Below are positions 33,462 through 40,519 of a DNA stretch of 64,000 nt, piece by piece. Made by a program: the position numbers and the translations under genes. Numbering within the stretch: the stretch's first letter is position 1; every line of letters starts with the position of its first letter. The stretch is from CAYTSA01 sp964440345 (GTDB taxonomy: Bacteria > Desulfobacterota > Desulfovibrionia > Desulfovibrionales > Desulfovibrionaceae), in assembly GCA_964440345.1 (NCBI GenBank), contig CAYTSA010000004.1, positions 34,029 to 98,028 on the forward strand, in the 5' to 3' direction. Below the pieces are notes generated by a model, which saw only the letters and a program-made list of their open reading frames with translations, did no database searches and was not told where the DNA came from.

Positions 33462-34200
33462 TTACAGCCTCCAAGGATCGTATACGCTCTGCCATTTCTC
33501 GAAATGCTTCCTGGCGCGCAGCGCCTCCTGCTGGGCGGGCCGGTCTGGAAAACAGTGTATGCTGGCTTGCACTCGCATTGGCCCTGCCTAGCCACCCCCG
33601 GATATGCTGCAGAATTGAGGAACGGGTTTTCCTGCGGCCAGGATTGTCATGATTCCACTGCGCTAAACGCTGCAGCTCGCTGTGGACATCCACATCAGGA
33701 TACTGGAGGGCCAGTTTGCGCACAGTACTGGCTGTCAAGGTATAGTACAAAGCGTTCCCCAATGCGTCTGTTGCAGCAAGAGGTATACAGACGTCCCCGG
33801 CAAGGCCCTCCTCTTCCCGCACCCTGTTTGCGCCTGCATCTGTTTTGGCCCACCTGGCGCAGGCGGCTTTACGGGCAGCCTGCCGGCGCTGTTGCGCCTT
33901 ATCCTGAAACTGATTGTAAACCTCCCACTCCACTACGCGTAAAAGGTTCTCCCCAGTCCTCTCCAGCAACCCAGCATGCAGCAATACGTGGACAAAAAGC
34001 TCCGCCTGCCCGTCCCATCCAGCCGCCCAGGCAACATCATCAGCCGACATGCCGGCAAGAACGCCGTCTGGCCGTTGGCGCAAGGCAAAAAACAAGAGCT
34101 TCAGCCACGCCGCCACCCCTTCCCCGCCGAGCTGCTTCTCAAGACGCTTGGCGGAAGGGCAGGTCATAAATGAATCCGGCAAGGACAAAAACCTGCGCAC
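33412..34200 (-). CDS. phage replication-initiation-type protein
   Basis: 262 residues from a GTG with AAGGA upstream; an ATG at 34257 is possible but lacks a ribosome site. The N-terminal ~95 residues (RRFLSLPDSFMTCPSAKRLEKQLGGEGVAAWLKLLFFAL...VHVLLHAGLLE) resemble the winged-helix DnaD/DUF-type N-terminal domain of phage replisome organisers. A basic linker and a second helical region (LTASTVRKLALQYPDVDVHSEL...RGWLGRA) follow, like the C-terminal part of the same proteins, which contact single-stranded DNA. It is divergent from the repressor gene, the arrangement of a phage control region. Confidence 0.6.
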   Translation of the reverse strand: MRRFLSLPDSFMTCPSAKRLEKQLGGEGVAAWLKLLFFALRQRPDGVLAGMSADDVAWAAGWDGQAELFVHVLLHAGLLERTGENLLRVVEWEVYNQFQDKAQQRRQAARKAACARWAKTDAGANRVREEEGLAGDVCIPLAATDALGNALYYTLTASTVRKLALQYPDVDVHSELQRLAQWNHDNPGRRKTRSSILQHIRGWLGRANASASQHTLFSRPARPAGGAARQEAFREMAERIRSLEAVNAKKAKEFAGSRDSDG

Positions 34201-34361
34201 CCCAGAGATATTCCTTTGCCCATCCTGGCGATGCACAGCTGCAGCAGGACAGTCCATTTGTTTTATACTTTTTCTAAAAATAGCTTGATCAATGTTTTGT
34301 TTTATGAAATTATACCCCGAATGAGTGACGCCCTACTTAACAAACTCACGCGGAGGAAGCC

Positions 34362-35141
34362 ATGGATAAAGCAAAACCCGAGCATATGTCAAGCAAAAAC
34401 GTACTCAATCCTGGAGACAGATATTCGCCAAGCGACAACAACGCCAGACGGGCGGCGGCAAGACACGAGGCAGTACATGAAACGCCCCTGGACCGCATGC
34501 TTCTTGCCACTGGCTGCAAAACACAAACAGAGCTGGCCCGTGTTCTTGGCGTCGGAAAAGCCGCCGTTTCTGACGCCAAAAGAAAGCACTCTCTGCCGGC
34601 AAAGTGGTATCAAAAGCTGAGCTTGCCTCCATACAACGTAAATCCGGCATGGGTAGAAACAGGCCTAGGCTCCAAGTGCCTGGGAGACTACGCTGTGGCG
34701 GAAAAAGCTGAAAAATATGGTGAAGCTGACTATGCATTTGTACCCATGGCCAGAGCCCGCCCCTCGCAGGACGGCGAGGGCCTGGACATGACTGACGCAC
34801 ATGAAGGCGGGTACGCTTTTCGCCGCAGTTGGCTGCACGCCAAAGGCGTGCTGGAGTCCATGCGCTTGATGCGCATTTCCGGCGACAGCATGCGCCCTAC
34901 ACTGCATGACGACGATGTGGTGCTGGTTGACGAGAGCCAAAAAGACGTCCTGGACGGCAAAATCTACGTCATCCGAATGGACGATGAAATCGTCGTTAAG
35001 CGCATCACCAAAAAACCCGGCGCCTTGCTGCTCGTCAGCGACAACAGAAGCCTGTACGATCCCATGGAAGTGACGGTGACGGAAAACCCCGGCGTCAGCA
35101 TTATTGGCCGGGTTGTCTGGCTTGCCCGCGAGAGCGTGTGA
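34362..35141 (+). CDS. phage repressor with S24/LexA-type peptidase domain
   Basis: 259 residues; GGAGGA precedes the ATG. Residues ~40-85 form a DNA-binding HTH (DRMLLATGCKTQTELARVLGVGKAAVSDAKRK), and residues ~165-255 the S24 self-cleavage domain with the catalytic serine in RISGDSMRPTLHDDDVVLVDE and the lysine in EIVVKRITKK. Such repressors are cut when bound to RecA filaments, so the block may be DNA-damage inducible. The ~160 bp divergent region on its left contains TTGATCAA (34285-34292), a possible operator half. Confidence 0.85.
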   Translation: MDKAKPEHMSSKNVLNPGDRYSPSDNNARRAAARHEAVHETPLDRMLLATGCKTQTELARVLGVGKAAVSDAKRKHSLPAKWYQKLSLPPYNVNPAWVETGLGSKCLGDYAVAEKAEKYGEADYAFVPMARARPSQDGEGLDMTDAHEGGYAFRRSWLHAKGVLESMRLMRISGDSMRPTLHDDDVVLVDESQKDVLDGKIYVIRMDDEIVVKRITKKPGALLLVSDNRSLYDPMEVTVTENPGVSIIGRVVWLARESV

Positions 35142-35361
35142 CAGTCGCTCCTGCTGTCATGGGCAGGCGGCAAGAACATGTCTCGTGAATACGTTCATGC
35201 TTAACATGTAAGTTCACATATACAATACTTGCGCCTGCGCCGCCTGCAGCTCGGCTGTTTGACAGCTACTGCTCTCATTGTCCTGGAAACTGAGACTGGC
35301 TGCCGGCGGATCAGGCTGGGGCGGCGCTTTTTTACTGCTTATGACCGCTCAGGAGGCGCCC

Positions 35362-35886
35362 GTGTCCCGAAAAAAACCCGCCACTATTGTCCCAATACAG
35401 AACCTTGCTGAAGCAGACGCCGTGCTTGGCGAAATTGCCGCTGCAAAGCGCCAATTGCAAACACTGGAAACCGTTATGAACGAAACCATCGACGCCGCCA
35501 AAGCCCAAGCTCAGGCCAAAGCGGCGCCGCTGCAAAGCAGAATTGCTTCTCTGGAAAACGGCCTTTTGGCTTTTGCCGCTTATAATAAACATGACGTGTT
35601 TGCTGTAAAACGCACCCAAAAAATGAAGCACGGAGCCATGGGCTTTCGGCGCTCGTCAGACATTCGGCCCGCCAAAAAGACGACCTGGAAAATGGTCCTG
35701 AACAAGCTCCAAGAACTGCGCCTGACCCAGGCCATCCGTGTGCGGGAGGACGTTAACCGCGAAGAGTTGCGCTCCTGGCCGGACGAACGTTTGGAACTGA
35801 TCGGAGCCAGAAGAGTGGAGAAGGACGCTTTCTGGTATGAACTGGACGAGTCATTGCTGACTGAAGACAGCGCCAGAGCGTCATGA
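35362..35886 (+). CDS. Mu Gam-like host-nuclease inhibitor
   Basis: 174 residues from a GTG with AGGAGG five bases upstream, preferred over an in-frame ATG at 35341. The N-terminal helix pair (LGEIAAAKRQLQTLETVMNETIDAAKAQAQAKAAPLQ, residues ~18-55, quoted in part) and the KHDVFAVKRTQKMKHGAMGFRRSS block match the Mu Gam family, which binds double-strand ends and blocks exonucleases; it is related to bacterial Ku. It follows the repressor gene and is the last recognisable phage gene of the block. Confidence 0.8.
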   Translation: MSRKKPATIVPIQNLAEADAVLGEIAAAKRQLQTLETVMNETIDAAKAQAQAKAAPLQSRIASLENGLLAFAAYNKHDVFAVKRTQKMKHGAMGFRRSSDIRPAKKTTWKMVLNKLQELRLTQAIRVREDVNREELRSWPDERLELIGARRVEKDAFWYELDESLLTEDSARAS

Positions 35887-35947
35887 ACCGAAGCAGATAA
35901 AATTTCTCATGGCAATTACACATGGCTTGGCGTAGGGTTTTTCAGCT

Positions 35948-36799
35948 ATGATAACTTTGTACGAAGCTAGCACCTATGTTTTCGATCCCTTGCATGCATT
36001 TTGGGAAAATGAACGCACCCAGAAGTTCGTCGCAGGCGGTCTGGCGGCGGTCTTTTTGCTGGCGCTTATAGTCATTGAGATAAACCGCCGGTTCGCCCTG
36101 CCCGAGCCTTTTGAAGAACTTGTTCCATACAGCCATTTCGGCGCTGTGGCCCTGGCCTTCAAACTGGTGTTGCTCATAGAGGTCATGTCCCTCATCTTCA
36201 CCTTGCCTTGCTCTGTGTCCAAAGCTGTGGGCAAGCAGCTAGAAATACTCGCACTCATCTTGCTGCGCAACTCTTTCAAGGAGCTGGTCTACCTGCCGGA
36301 GCCTATTTCCCTGGAGGGCGACATGGCCCCGGTGTTTCGCATATTGGCGGACGCCGTGGGCGGCGTCGTGATTTTTGCGTTACTCGGCGTGTACTACCGC
36401 TGCATTAAGAGTCCGCAGCTGCTCCGCAGCGCCATGGACCGCTACCGCTTTGTAGCTGTGAAAAAATGCATTGCCTTGCTCTTGCTGGGCGCTTTCATCG
36501 CCACAGGGATTTACACGCTGTACGAGGTGCTCACGCTGGGCAAAAGCGCGGATTTTTTTGTCACCTTCTATACCATTCTCATCTTCGGCGACATTCTCAT
36601 GGTCCTGGTGGCGCAACGATTCATGCCCTCGTTCCAGGCCATATTCCGCAATTCGGGCTACGCCGTGGCCACGCTGCTCATGCGCCTTGCTTTGTCTGCG
36701 CCGGCGTTTTGGAACACCGGGCTAGGGGTTGTGGCCGCGCTTTTCGCCCTGGGCCTGACCCTGGCCTACAACAACTTTTTCACCGCTCCGGAAGAATAG
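35948..36799 (+). CDS. multi-pass membrane protein of unknown function
   Basis: 283 residues with about seven or eight hydrophobic segments (for example FVAGGLAAVFLLALIVIEI, FKLVLLIEVMSLIFTLP, LADAVGGVVIFALLGVYY, CIALLLLGAFIATGIYTLY, and a final VVAALFALGLTLAYN). I do not recognise a family or active-site motif. There is no signal peptide. It is not obviously linked to the phage-derived genes on its left, and its last 20 bases overlap the end of a convergent small gene. Confidence 0.7.
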   Translation: MITLYEASTYVFDPLHAFWENERTQKFVAGGLAAVFLLALIVIEINRRFALPEPFEELVPYSHFGAVALAFKLVLLIEVMSLIFTLPCSVSKAVGKQLEILALILLRNSFKELVYLPEPISLEGDMAPVFRILADAVGGVVIFALLGVYYRCIKSPQLLRSAMDRYRFVAVKKCIALLLLGAFIATGIYTLYEVLTLGKSADFFVTFYTILIFGDILMVLVAQRFMPSFQAIFRNSGYAVATLLMRLALSAPAFWNTGLGVVAALFALGLTLAYNNFFTAPEE

Positions 36800-37004
36800 C
36801 CGCCAGCATCTCCCAGCGGTCCGGCGCCAGCTGTGTTTCTGCAGCCACACAGGCGTTGCGCACGTGCAGAACGCGCCGCACTTTGTCCCGCTGCTCGCCG
36901 GAACACTCAACAGCCGCCGACCCTCCCGGGGCCATGTCCCGGAGCGTATTGGAAAGCTCCAGGAAACCGCTTCAACAATCTCGCCAGCAAATGATGCGTT
37001 TCAT
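36780..37004 (-). CDS. small gene with in-frame UGA at codon 11: selenoprotein candidate or nonsense mutant
   Basis: GGAG lies seven bases before the ATG at 37004. The frame reads MKRIICWRDC, then TGA (36974-36972), then continues for 63 codons with strong coding character (SGFLELSNTLRDMAPGG ... EQRDKVRRVLHVRNACV ... PDRWEMLAAILPER) to a second TGA. Total 74 residues if the first TGA is read through. The TGA follows a Cys codon directly, as in a Cys-Sec pair. Eight bases after it an 8 bp stem (CCTGGAGC / GCTCCGGG, one G-U pair) encloses a 10-base loop, the place and size expected of a bacterial SECIS, though the loop lacks the usual early G. YedF at 53741 indicates selenium metabolism in this genome. 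A plain nonsense mutation cannot be excluded. I do not recognise the protein family. Confidence 0.45.
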
Positions 37005-37073
37005 GAGGCGTCTCCAGGGCGATTGTCTTGCCAAGCGTGTGGACAGCAGGCTGTGCCCGCGCTACTGTGCTGC

Positions 37074-37271
37074 ATGCACTTTGACTACCAGCTGTTTTTT
37101 TCCGCTCTGGGTTTGGCGTTCATTATTGAAGGATTGCCCTATTTTCTTATGCCGGACAAGATGCGCGACGCCATGCGCATGCTTTCTGAGCGGGACCCCC
37201 GATACGTGCGGCTCATGGGCGTGGGCGGCATTATTTGCGGTTTGTGCGTTTTGCTCATTGTTCTGGGCTAG
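37074..37271 (+). CDS. DUF2065 small membrane protein (YjeT-like)
   Basis: 65 residues with two membrane helices: LFFSALGLAFIIEGLPYFLMP and GVGGIICGLCVLLIVLG, joined by a basic cytoplasmic loop (DKMRDAMRMLSERDPRYVRLM). This matches the DUF2065/YjeT family in length and pattern (EGLxPFLxPxxxR...RxxGxxxxxxG). Function is unknown; family members are often near HflK/HflC or DegP-type genes, not seen here. The ribosome site is poor and other starts upstream in frame cannot be excluded. It overlaps the end of the convergent menG gene by 4 bp. Confidence 0.75.
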   Translation: MHFDYQLFFSALGLAFIIEGLPYFLMPDKMRDAMRMLSERDPRYVRLMGVGGIICGLCVLLIVLG

Positions 37272-38002
37272 GTTTGCGGCTTGCGGCCCACGTGAAGATA
37301 GACAATGCCAGAGGTCATGGAGCGGTAGCGCACCTCGGTAAAGCCTTCAGCCTCCATTTCTTCAGCCAGCTCCCTTGGCCCGGGAAAGGCCGTAATGGTG
37401 TCCGCAAGATAGGTGTAGGCTGCCTTGTCCCCGGAGAATATCCGGCCCAGGGCCGGCAGCGCCCAGCGCAGGTACAGATTGTACAGCCCCCGCCAGATGC
37501 GCGTTTTTCCTGAGCCGAATTCCAGTATGCAAACCACGCCGCCGGGCGCCAGAACTCGATACATTTCTGCAAAAGCCACGGACCGCGGGGTGATGTTACG
37601 AACGCCAAAAGCTATGGTGACGCTGTCAACGCTTGCCTCTGGCAGGGGAAGCGCCCGGCCGTCGGCCAGGGCAAGCTGCGTCCGGCTGCCGCTGTCGGCG
37701 TTGAGTTTGTGCTTTCCCTGCACAAGCATGGGCAGGGAAAAATCCGCTGCAATGACCTTCACGTCCGGATGTTGGCGAGTCAGCTCCCGGGTCACGTCCA
37801 GAGTACCGGCCGCCAAGTCGAGCACGCGGCGCGTGGAGCCAATCCACGCCTGCGAAGCCAGCTCCCTCCGCCAACGCTGATCCTGGCCTGCGCTGAGAAA
37901 GCGGTTGAGAAAATCGTACCACCGGGCAATGCGGCCGAACATGGAAGAAACCGCCCGTCCGTGTTCGTCAGTTGGGCTGGGAGACTGTGTCAGGCGGTCC
38001 AT
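37268..38002 (-). CDS. ubiE: demethylmenaquinone methyltransferase (UbiE/MenG)
   Basis: 244 residues. The SAM-binding motif is VLDLAAGTLDVTREL near residue 60 (usual form LDxAxGTGD; here the third motif Gly is Leu), then VIAADFSLPML, and the family block FGVRNITPRSVAFAEMYRVLAPGGVVCILEFG. UbiE/MenG transfers a methyl group to demethylmenaquinone, the last step to menaquinone, the quinone of sulfate reducers. Its start overlaps the stop of the small gene upstream (TGATG). Confidence 0.92.
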   Translation of the reverse strand: MDRLTQSPSPTDEHGRAVSSMFGRIARWYDFLNRFLSAGQDQRWRRELASQAWIGSTRRVLDLAAGTLDVTRELTRQHPDVKVIAADFSLPMLVQGKHKLNADSGSRTQLALADGRALPLPEASVDSVTIAFGVRNITPRSVAFAEMYRVLAPGGVVCILEFGSGKTRIWRGLYNLYLRWALPALGRIFSGDKAAYTYLADTITAFPGPRELAEEMEAEGFTEVRYRSMTSGIVYLHVGRKPQT

Positions 38003-38184
38003 CAGGAGCCGTTGGAGCCGGCCTGTCCGTCGCCGTCTGTACTGCTGGAGATGGTTTCCAGCACCTGGCGGTAAATGGCCGGAAAGTATTCATGAAAATT
38101 GGCCGGGGAAATGCGACCCATCTCAATGAACTTCACGACGATTTCCTTGGCGACTTGCAGGGCTTGTTTGCTGTGTGCGTCCAT
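38002..38184 (-). CDS. small conserved-looking protein upstream of menG
   Basis: 60 residues, predicted helical (MDAHSKQALQVAKEIVVKFIEMG ..., then FHEYFPAIYRQVLETIS). I do not recognise a named domain. The TGATG overlap with menG and the amphipathic pattern support a real gene; a TTG six codons upstream is also in frame. Ribosome site weak. Confidence 0.6.
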   Translation of the reverse strand: MDAHSKQALQVAKEIVVKFIEMGRISPANFHEYFPAIYRQVLETISSSTDGDGQAGSNGS

Positions 38185-38216
38185 ATAGTGCAACGTTACC
38201 AATATGTATTGTTGTT

Positions 38217-38273
38217 AAAAAATCCCGCCCGGAGGGGAAATGGCTTTGACCGTATCAAAGTCAGCCGGGCGGG
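38217..38273 (-). terminator. rho-independent terminator after the acidic-protein gene
   Basis: Read on the minus strand: CCCGCCCGG, an inner paired element (CTTTGA / TCAAAG), CCGGGCGGG, then ATTTTTT. Nine-base GC stem with T-run, 69 bp after the stop of the acidic-protein gene. Confidence 0.85.
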
Positions 38274-38341
38274 TAAAAGGAAAAAAACCCGTAAGGCCCT
38301 TCCCCTTTTGAGAAATATGTAATTACATGCGCCAGGGCCGG

Positions 38342-39748
38342 CTAGTCTGTGTCCATGCCTTGCTGCAGATTCTGAATCTCTTCGCGGATGACTTTAGCGG
38401 CTGCTGCTGCGGCGGCTGACTCCAATTTATCCATAAGAATCGCCAATAGCGGGGAGTCTTCGTCCGGGTCTTCAAGCGCAGCCAGCCGCTGCTCAATCTG
38501 GTTTAGCCTGTCGGCAATATCGTCCGTGTCATGGCCGGAAACAGCGCCGGCCTCGGACGAGGCTTCAGCTAAGGCGGCCTCAATATCGTCCAGGTCCAGA
38601 TCGTTCAGCTCTTCGTCTTCGTCTGTTACGCCCTCCTCTAAGGCAGAGAGCCTCCTCTCCAAAGCATCCAGCCTGTGCGCCACAGGCTCAGCAGCTGCAG
38701 CCGGCGTTCTGGACTGATCCGGCGCTTCAGGCGCAGCCACGTCCTCCTCCACCTGGTCAGACAAGGCGGCGTCAATCTCGTCCAAATCCATGTCCGCCAT
38801 CTCGTCCAACTCACTCAGCACGTCGTCCTCTGACGCATCGGTCGGCTTTTCTGGCGCCTCCTCAGGCTCGGGTTCTGGCGCCACCTTTTTCTCAGCCGCG
38901 TCCATGGCCAAGTCGTCCAGGTCGCCCAGGTCGCCCAGGTCGCCCAAGTCCATATCCTCGTTCACGTCAAAATCAAGACCGTCACTGCTCTTCTCGGATA
39001 TGGGCTCTTCTAGTGGTTCCTCTGCTTGCGGAGAGGCGCTTTTCGCCGCCTCTTTGGAGGCTGCTTCGAAAAAGTCCTCGCCCAAAAGCTCGTTGACGTC
39101 GCCAGCCACGTCATCCTGCTCGTCTGGGCCAATCTCGTCTGGGCCAATCTCGTCTGTGCCAGTCTCGTCGGTGTCCGGAGCGTCCAAACCGCCTATTAAA
39201 TCTTCCAGATCGTCCAGATCGTCCAAACCGTCACTGTCCGCAGCGTCTTCTTGCTGCGCCTGGGCCTGTTTTGGGGCTGCATCTGCCGGCGCATCGTCCT
39301 CGCTGTCAAAAAGTCCGTCCAGGTCCATATCCCCCAGCAAATCGTCAGAATCGTCAGCTGCAGACACAGCAGGTTCGGACGCAGCAGCGTCCTCTTCCAT
39401 CGGCTCGCCGTCGCCTTCGTCCTCGTCGCCGGCCATTTCATTGAGCACTGCGTCAAAATCGCCCCCGGCGTCGTCGTCGTCATCGCCGCCCAGAATGTCG
39501 GAAAGGTCCATATCCAGATCGTCGTCTGCGCCTCCCAGGCCGTCAACATCATCGCCGTCAGATGCGGGCCCGCTTCCTGAGGCCGCAGGAACGTCGTCGT
39601 CGTCATCGTCGGAGAAGAGGTCCTCCAACTCCTGCTCAAAGCTGACGTCCACGTCGTCGCCGCCCAGGGAGAAATCCTCGTCGCCTACAGTACCTTTCTC
39701 AATGACGTCAGTGAGTTCGATGATTTCATCGTCGGAATTGTCAACCAT
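38342..39748 (-). CDS. Asp/Glu-rich low-complexity protein
   Basis: 468 residues; AGGAG lies just before the ATG at 39748. The product is extremely acidic, built from Asp-Leu/Asp-Asp runs (for example SDDDDDDVP, DLGDLGDLDDL, TDEIGPDEIGPDEQ), with a short ordered-looking start (MVDNSDDEIIELTDVIEKG) and a C-terminal part with two coiled-coil-like segments (HRLDALERRLSALEEGV and RLNQIEQRLAALE). It is probably disordered and cytoplasmic. The EIIELTDVIE start is seen in other deltaproteobacterial acidic proteins whose function I do not know. Short in-phase DNA repeats (GAxGAC type) suggest growth by slippage. Monocistronic, ended by a strong terminator. Confidence 0.75.
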   Translation of the reverse strand: MVDNSDDEIIELTDVIEKGTVGDEDFSLGGDDVDVSFEQELEDLFSDDDDDDVPAASGSGPASDGDDVDGLGGADDDLDMDLSDILGGDDDDDAGGDFDAVLNEMAGDEDEGDGEPMEEDAAASEPAVSAADDSDDLLGDMDLDGLFDSEDDAPADAAPKQAQAQQEDAADSDGLDDLDDLEDLIGGLDAPDTDETGTDEIGPDEIGPDEQDDVAGDVNELLGEDFFEAASKEAAKSASPQAEEPLEEPISEKSSDGLDFDVNEDMDLGDLGDLGDLDDLAMDAAEKKVAPEPEPEEAPEKPTDASEDDVLSELDEMADMDLDEIDAALSDQVEEDVAAPEAPDQSRTPAAAAEPVAHRLDALERRLSALEEGVTDEDEELNDLDLDDIEAALAEASSEAGAVSGHDTDDIADRLNQIEQRLAALEDPDEDSPLLAILMDKLESAAAAAAAKVIREEIQNLQQGMDTD

Positions 39749-39910
39749 GACGCTCCTGCCGGGCAAAAACCGCCCGGGAAACTGCATTGCCGTGAACGAT
39801 ACAAAAACCCCGAATTATCTGGCATTAACTAAGCACAAAACGCCGCGCAACGCAAGCGCCGAAAACAGAGAAGGCCCACAATGCGGCGCTTTTTCAGCAG
39901 CCTGTTCACG

Positions 39911-39940
39911 CATAAAGGCCGCCATGCGGCGGCCTTTATG
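39911..39940 (-). terminator. terminator after cytochrome c3
   Basis: Perfect 13 bp inverted repeat (CATAAAGGCCGCC, 4-base loop, complement). The TTTATG tail on either strand gives weak T-rich ends; it lies 28 bp after the cytochrome stop. Confidence 0.75.
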
Positions 39941-39968
39941 CGAAACTATGCAGAGAAGAACACAACGG

Positions 39969-40391
39969 CTACGGATGACAGGCAGAACCCTTACAGCTGG
40001 TCATCATCTTCTTGTAGTCGCGGTCGCCTTTCTTCTTCTTGGCTTCTTCGCTGTGACAAGAAATACAGGACCCAACGTCGCCGCCTTTGCGGTCGTGAAT
40101 GGCCTTGTAATACGAATGTGCAGACTTGTCCTTCTTGTCCATCACGTCGTGGCAACCACCGTCGGCGCAGCTCTGTACAGCGCTGGAGCCGTCCCACATG
40201 TGATGGCAGGATTCACAGGCAATGGATGCGTGAGTGGCGTGGTTGAACGTCACCACCATGTTGTTCTTTTCAGCCTTGAAATGGTCCATTTTCAGCCCGT
40301 CAGCCGGAGCGTCCACAGCCAGCAGGTTGGGCAGCGCAAAAGCGCAGACCAGCGCACTGCAGACAAAACAGATAAACAGCGATTTCTTCAT
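39969..40391 (-). CDS. periplasmic tetraheme cytochrome c3
   Basis: 140 residues; AAGGAGG lies ten bases before ATG. A signal peptide (KKSLFICFVCSALVCAFALPNLLA) targets the periplasm. Four heme-binding motifs are present: CESCH, CADGGCH, CISCH and CKGSACH, giving the CxxCH, CxxxxCH, CxxCH, CxxxxCH order of type I cytochrome c3; extra histidines (FNHATHAS, SAHSYYKAIHD) provide distal ligands. In sulfate reducers it carries electrons from periplasmic hydrogenases and formate dehydrogenases to membrane complexes. Controlled by its own promoter (see 40440-40468). Confidence 0.95.
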   Translation of the reverse strand: MKKSLFICFVCSALVCAFALPNLLAVDAPADGLKMDHFKAEKNNMVVTFNHATHASIACESCHHMWDGSSAVQSCADGGCHDVMDKKDKSAHSYYKAIHDRKGGDVGSCISCHSEEAKKKKGDRDYKKMMTSCKGSACHP

Positions 40392-40439
40392 GCGAACTAC
40401 ACCTCCTTGAAGCAACACGATTGTTATGGTTTTCACATA

Positions 40440-40468
40440 AGCTTAGAGCAGGACCGTCCTGCTGTCAA
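40440..40468 (-). promoter_or_regulatory. cytochrome c3 promoter with palindromic spacer
   Basis: On the minus strand: TTGACA (40468-40463), a 17 bp spacer, TAAGCT (40445-40440). The spacer contains a perfect 15 bp palindrome, GCAGGACCGTCCTGC (40448-40462), a good position for a repressor or activator to block or contact RNA polymerase. Confidence 0.7.
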
Positions 40469-40519
40469 CTCGGCTTATTCTCAATAATTGCCTGAAAAAT
40501 CAAGAGCCCATTACACACA

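Noticed and set aside
38790..40487. A 565-codon plus-strand open frame, Ser-rich
   Set aside because: It is the antisense image of the Asp-rich gene (GAC/GAG codons read backwards give Ser codons) and then runs through the cytochrome c3 gene, which is certain. No ribosome site or domain.
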